In this document: positions 6,669-9,332 of the stretch, in pieces | Layout: each line of letters opens with the position of its first letter | Position numbering within the stretch: the stretch's first letter is position 1 | Source of the DNA: Chloroflexota bacterium | GTDB taxonomy: Bacteria > Chloroflexota > Limnocylindria > Limnocylindrales > CSP1-4 | Assembly: GCA_021789355.1 (NCBI GenBank) | Contig: JAJYJR010000199.1 | Coordinates: forward strand, 1-9,332 | Length of the DNA: 9,332 bases | Reading direction: 5' to 3' | Made by a program: the position numbers and the translations under genes | The notes under the pieces: generated by a model | What the model saw: only the letters and a program-made list of their open reading frames with translations | Told to the model about the DNA's origin: nothing | Database searches by the model: none

Positions 6669-7097
6669 TCACACGGCCAGTGGGTTGCGCCAGCGGATCT
6701 CGGTGAAGCGCGCGAAATCGGTGTCGGCGGAACAGATCTCCAGGCCATGCTCGATGGCGAGAGCCGCCAGGTGGGCGTCGGGGACCAGGTTGCCGGCGAG
6801 GTGGTGCCTGCGCAGCAGCCCGCCGAGCACGTCCGCGTGCCGGTCTGTCGGGAGCGGGACCCAGATCGTCGGCACCGCCAGCCATTCCTCGACCAGGCGC
6901 CAGGCCGCATCGGGCTTCACGGGGTGGTCGGACGCCCGCGGATGGGTCGCGATCCGTACGAAGGCGGTGAGCGACTCCCACGGCAGGCCCACGCGCCGGT
7001 TCCCGTTCAGCTGCTCCGCCAGCCACGCCGCGGCCCGCTCATGCTGAGGGGCGGCTGAGTCGACGGCATACAGCAGGAGGTTGGCGTCGATCAACAT
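6669..7097 (-). CDS. vapC: VapC-type PIN-domain ribonuclease toxin
   Basis: The 142-aa product is a complete PIN-domain protein, the toxin half of a type II toxin-antitoxin pair; such toxins are Mg-dependent endoribonucleases, often cutting tRNA or rRNA. The acidic site is intact: D4 in MLIDANLLLYAVD, E41 in LPWESLTAFVRIATHP, D107 in LVPDAHLAALAIEHG, and D125/D127 in ICSADTDFARF. The LPWESL and HPRAS motifs and the final RWRNPL are typical of one VapC subgroup. The start codon ATG (7097) shares its A with the TGA stop of the antitoxin gene, so translation is coupled. The RNA target cannot be read from sequence. The gene ends 76 bases before the MBL-like start. Confidence 0.93.
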   Translation of the reverse strand: MLIDANLLLYAVDSAAPQHERAAAWLAEQLNGNRRVGLPWESLTAFVRIATHPRASDHPVKPDAAWRLVEEWLAVPTIWVPLPTDRHADVLGGLLRRHHLAGNLVPDAHLAALAIEHGLEICSADTDFARFTEIRWRNPLAV

Positions 7098-7327
7098 CAG
7101 TGCGCTGCCGGGCCGTCGAGCACCTCGAGCGCCTCGGCCACGTTGCTGACGTCGACTTTGAGGCCCAGCCTGACGGTGCGCTGACGGAACGGGGGCCGGG
7201 CCGGCCTGATCGTCAGCCCGCTGCGTACCAGCTGGTTCACCGCCTCGCTGACGCCGACGCCGCGCTCACGCTGCAGCGTGCGCACCGCGGCTGCCACGTC
7301 GTCGTCCAGGGTAACCGTGGTCCTCAT
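7097..7327 (-). CDS. vapB: VapB-type ribbon-helix-helix antitoxin
   Basis: The 76-aa product has an N-terminal ribbon-helix-helix DNA-binding domain: strand MRTTVTLDDDV, helix AAAVRTLQRERG, then VSEAVNQLVRSGL (to about residue 38). The C-terminal half (PARPPFRQRTVRLGLKVDVSNVAEALEVLDG) is the flexible toxin-binding tail that would neutralise the PIN active site. The size and order (antitoxin first, 1-base overlap with toxin) are standard. Upstream lie an extended -10 six bases before ATG 7327 and an 8-bp-arm palindrome over the -35 zone, consistent with autorepression by the antitoxin-toxin complex. No Shine-Dalgarno sequence is present, so the mRNA is probably leaderless. Confidence 0.9.
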   Translation of the reverse strand: MRTTVTLDDDVAAAVRTLQRERGVGVSEAVNQLVRSGLTIRPARPPFRQRTVRLGLKVDVSNVAEALEVLDGPAAH

Positions 7328-7333
7328 GTGCCA

Positions 7334-7342
7334 ACTCTAGCA
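7334..7342 (-). promoter_or_regulatory. Extended -10 promoter of the toxin-antitoxin operon
   Basis: On the minus strand TGC-TAGAGT fits TGn-TAnnnT and ends six bases before ATG 7327, placing the transcription start at the A of the start codon. The -35 zone coincides with the palindrome at 7346-7367. Confidence 0.5.
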
Positions 7343-7345
7343 TCA

Positions 7346-7367
7346 AGATGCGAAGGAGATCGCATCT
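7346..7367. promoter_or_regulatory. Palindromic operator candidate of the toxin-antitoxin operon
   Basis: AGATGCGA (7346-7353) and TCGCATCT (7360-7367) are perfect 8-bp inverted arms with a 6-base spacer (AGGAGA). It begins 19 bases before the antitoxin start and covers the region where a -35 element would lie. Ribbon-helix-helix antitoxins bind such palindromes and repress their own operon, so this is the likely VapB/VapBC site. Confidence 0.68.
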
Positions 7368-7382
7368 GTCCGCGAGCCTGGC

Positions 7383-7398
7383 CGCGCGTACACGCGCG
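7383..7398 (-). terminator. Hairpin after lipA
   Basis: On the minus strand CGCGCG-TGTA-CGCGCG forms a 6-bp stem with a 4-base loop, 15 bases after the lipA stop. No T-tract follows. It separates lipA from the toxin-antitoxin promoter and is a reasonable but unproven end for the E2-lipA transcript. Confidence 0.4.
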
Positions 7399-7413
7399 CC
7401 ACCCGCGACGGCT

Positions 7414-8490
7414 TCAGTCCGCGAGCGTCGCGCCCCCGGCCTGCGCGGCCGCACGAAGCGCGGCACGCTCAAGCGCGCGGCGCTCGGAATCCGGCACCTG
7501 GTCCCGCGCGTGATAGCTGGAACGCACGAGCGGCCCCGACTCGACGTGGCGGAAGCCCATCGCCAGCGCCTCGTCGCGCAGCTCGGCGAACTCCGCCGGG
7601 TGGTAGTAGCGCTCCACCGGCAGGTGCTGCTCCGAGGGGCGCAGGTACTGCCCGATCGTCAGGATGTCGCAGTCCACCGCGCGCAGGTCGCGGAACGCCT
7701 GGAGCAGCTCGTCCCGCTCCTCGCCCAGGCCGACCATGATGCTCGACTTGGTGTGGACCGTGCCGGCGCGCCCGGCGATCTCCCGGGCATACGCCCTGGC
7801 ACGCTCGAGGACGCCCAGCGAGCGGTCGTAGCGGGCACGCCTCCGCACCGGCTTCTGCAGCCGCGCCACCGTCTCGACGTTGTGGTTCAGGATGTCCGGC
7901 GCGGCCTCCATCACGGTCCGCAGGGGCGCCTCCTGCCCGTTGAAGTCGGGGATCAGCACCTCGACTCCCATGCCGGGGCAGCGCGCGCGCAGCTCGCGGA
8001 TGGTGGCCGCAAAGGCCCCCGCCCCCCCGTCGGGCAGATCGTCGCGCGCCACGCTCGTCACCACGCAGTGGTCGAGGTCCATGGCGGCGACCGCCTCGGC
8101 CACCCGCCGGGGCTCGTCGTCGTCGAACCAGGTGGGGCGCCCGGTCTTGATGGCGCAGAAGCCGCAGGCGCGGGTGCAGACGTCGCCGAGGATCATGACC
8201 GTCGCGGTCCGCTGGTCCCAGCACTCGCCGATGTTCGGGCAGCGAGCCTCCTCGCAGACGGTGTGGAGCGTCAGGCCGCGCATCAGGCCTTTGAGGCCGA
8301 AGTAGCGCTCGCCGGTGGGGACGCGGGCGCGGATCCAGTCGGGGTGGCGCCGCGGCACGGGATGGTTGCCGGGGACCGCGGGCGGGGTGACTCCGGGCTC
8401 CGGAACGCCCCCCATCGCGATGGTCGACACGTCGAAGGCGTGCGGGTGCCCGACGGACGGCGGCCGGAGGATCGGCAGGTCGCGACTCAC
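7414..8490 (-). CDS. lipA: Lipoyl synthase
   Basis: The 358-aa radical-SAM enzyme inserts two sulfurs into the octanoyl chain bound to lipoyl domains of 2-oxoacid dehydrogenases and glycine cleavage H protein. It has the auxiliary 4Fe-4S cysteines C79, C84 and C90 in CEEARCPNIGEC, the radical-SAM cluster C105, C109 and C112 in CTRACGFC, and the C-terminal RSSY motif (323-326) whose serine ligates the auxiliary cluster. The body also shows VTSVARDDLPDGGA, LNHNVETV and KSSIMVGLGE, all typical. The start is a GTG four bases after the E2 stop. About 45 Pro-rich residues precede the conserved RRHPDWIRAR segment, longer than usual; an internal ATG at residue 26 (8413-8415) is an alternative start but lacks a visible ribosome site. 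It acts in the cytoplasm on the E2 encoded just upstream. Confidence 0.97.
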   Translation of the reverse strand: MSRDLPILRPPSVGHPHAFDVSTIAMGGVPEPGVTPPAVPGNHPVPRRHPDWIRARVPTGERYFGLKGLMRGLTLHTVCEEARCPNIGECWDQRTATVMILGDVCTRACGFCAIKTGRPTWFDDDEPRRVAEAVAAMDLDHCVVTSVARDDLPDGGAGAFAATIRELRARCPGMGVEVLIPDFNGQEAPLRTVMEAAPDILNHNVETVARLQKPVRRRARYDRSLGVLERARAYAREIAGRAGTVHTKSSIMVGLGEERDELLQAFRDLRAVDCDILTIGQYLRPSEQHLPVERYYHPAEFAELRDEALAMGFRHVESGPLVRSSYHARDQVPDSERRALERAALRAAAQAGGATLAD

Positions 8491-8494
8491 CGGC

Positions 8495-9332
8495 TCACCA
8501 GATCGCCGTCTGCGCGTCGACCGACTCGAGCCAGCGCTTGACGTCCTGCATGAAGCGGCCCATCTGGGCGCCGTCGGTCGCCCGGTGGTCGAAGCTCGAG
8601 CAGATGTACATCATCGGGCGGATCGCGATCGCCTCGCCGGACGGCGTGTCGACCACCACCGGTCGCCGCTGGATCGCCTCCATGGTGAGGATCGCGATCT
8701 CGGGGACGTTGACGATGGGCGCGCTGACCACCGACCCGAACCACCCGGTGTTGTCGACGGTGAACGTCCCGCCCTGCAGGTCCTCGAGGCGGAGCCGGTT
8801 GCCGCGGGCGCGCTCGGCGAGCTGGACCACCGCGCGGTTGAGCCCGTTGATGCTGAGCCGGTCGGCGTCGTGGATGACCGGCGCGATCAGCCCGTCGTCG
8901 ACCGCGACGGCCACGCTGACGTTGATGCGGGCCCGGCGCAGCAGGCCCTGGTCGGTCCAGTGGCCGTTGATGTCGGGGTGGCGGCGCAGGGCCTCGACGG
9001 CGGCCTTGGCGACGAACGCGACGTAGGAGAGGCCGATCCCCTCGCGCGCCTCGTACTCGCGCTTGACGCCCTCGCGCAGCGCCACGACGCCCGACATGTC
9101 GACCTCGAGCGTCAGGTACGCCATGGGCACCGACACGGCGCGGGCCATCTGCGCGGCGATCCCCTTCCGCATCTGGGTCATGGGCTTGAGCTGGTCGCCC
9201 TCGCCAGGGACGGCCGGCGGCGCCGCGGGGGCGGGGGTCCCGGGGGCGGCCGGCGGCGTGACGATCGGCGGGGCGGCCGACGGGCCCGTGGCCGGCAGGA
9301 CCGGTGGGGCGACGGAGAACGACGCGGGCGGC
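8495..9332 (-). CDS. Dihydrolipoamide acyltransferase (E2) of a 2-oxoacid dehydrogenase complex, partial
   Basis: The frame is open to the right edge, so the N-terminus with its lipoyl domain(s) is outside the window. Visible are 278 residues: about 43 residues of Pro/Ala-rich interdomain linker, then GEGDQLKPMTQMRKGIAAQM, which opens the catalytic acyltransferase domain. That domain includes VPMAYLTLEVDMS, HPDINGHW, VAVAVDDGLIAPVI, FTVDNTGWFGS and the active-site FDHRATDGAQ (H249 and D253 of the visible part), which transfers the acyl group from lipoyl to CoA. The internal ATG at 9179-9181 is not the start, because the linker in front is unmistakable. The NTGWFGS form is nearer to branched-chain or Gram-positive-type E2s than to E. 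coli AceF, but the substrate (pyruvate, branched-chain or 2-oxoglutarate) is not settled. The linker next to the catalytic domain shows no subunit-binding domain, which would lie further upstream. It is coupled to lipA. Confidence 0.95.
   Translation of the reverse strand, partial: PPASFSVAPPVLPATGPSAAPPIVTPPAAPGTPAPAAPPAVPGEGDQLKPMTQMRKGIAAQMARAVSVPMAYLTLEVDMSGVVALREGVKREYEAREGIGLSYVAFVAKAAVEALRRHPDINGHWTDQGLLRRARINVSVAVAVDDGLIAPVIHDADRLSINGLNRAVVQLAERARGNRLRLEDLQGGTFTVDNTGWFGSVVSAPIVNVPEIAILTMEAIQRRPVVVDTPSGEAIAIRPMMYICSSFDHRATDGAQMGRFMQDVKRWLESVDAQTAIW

Noticed and set aside
7348..8541. A 397-codon open frame on the + strand across lipA
   Set aside because: It is antisense to an unmistakable lipoyl synthase, and its residues are Arg/Gly/Ala/His-rich without any domain. 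Long antisense frames are expected at this GC.

Overview
This is a gene-dense, high-GC bacterial window with GC/GTG-rich codon use, short intergenic gaps and translationally coupled gene pairs. Gene content is ordinary for a free-living bacterium: an amino-acid ABC transporter, lipoate synthesis and a 2-oxoacid dehydrogenase. The combination of very high GC, GYD-domain and DinB-like small proteins, a TAP-type lipoprotein peptidase and apparently leaderless genes would fit a soil or freshwater Chloroflexota or an actinobacterium-like lineage. That placement is inference; no marker gene in the window fixes the phylum.

Layout, left to right. On the + strand an operon enters from the left: the last codons of a probable ABC permease, a polar amino-acid ABC ATPase (57-875), and an HpcH/HpaI-family aldolase (882-1715). 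A separate + strand gene encodes a secreted lipoprotein alpha/beta hydrolase of the tripeptidyl-aminopeptidase type (1928-3355). A 324-base gap with inverted repeats follows, then a GYD-domain protein (3680-3979) closed by an 11-bp perfect hairpin. Next come a DinB-like protein (4153-4662) and the N-terminal third of a DUF1801 protein (from 4695), which stops resembling its family about 30 bases before a convergent gene.

From 4871 onward all genes are on the - strand: a zinc-ribbon multi-pass membrane protein (4871-5812), a metallo-beta-lactamase-fold-like protein with a degenerate metal site (5954-6592), a VapBC-type toxin-antitoxin pair (6669-7327) with a clear palindromic operator, lipoyl synthase LipA (7414-8490), and the linker plus catalytic domain of a dihydrolipoamide acyltransferase E2 that continues beyond the right edge.

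Functional links. The E2 and LipA are 4 bases apart; LipA makes the lipoyl group that the E2 lipoyl domain carries, so they form one unit. The ABC ATPase and the aldolase are 6 bases apart and probably co-transcribed, suggesting uptake and cleavage of a related carboxylate. VapB and VapC overlap by one base.

The most notable non-coding signal is a shared promoter/start arrangement. VapB and DinB both have an extended -10 (TGCTAnnGT, with TAGAGT or TACCGT) exactly six bases before ATG and no Shine-Dalgarno sequence, and the MBL-like gene has TATACAGT close to a GTG. These look like leaderless transcripts, alongside other genes here that have good ribosome binding sites. I found no CRISPR array, phage, transposase, tRNA or rRNA, and no convincing new multi-gene system; the items worth following are individual loci.
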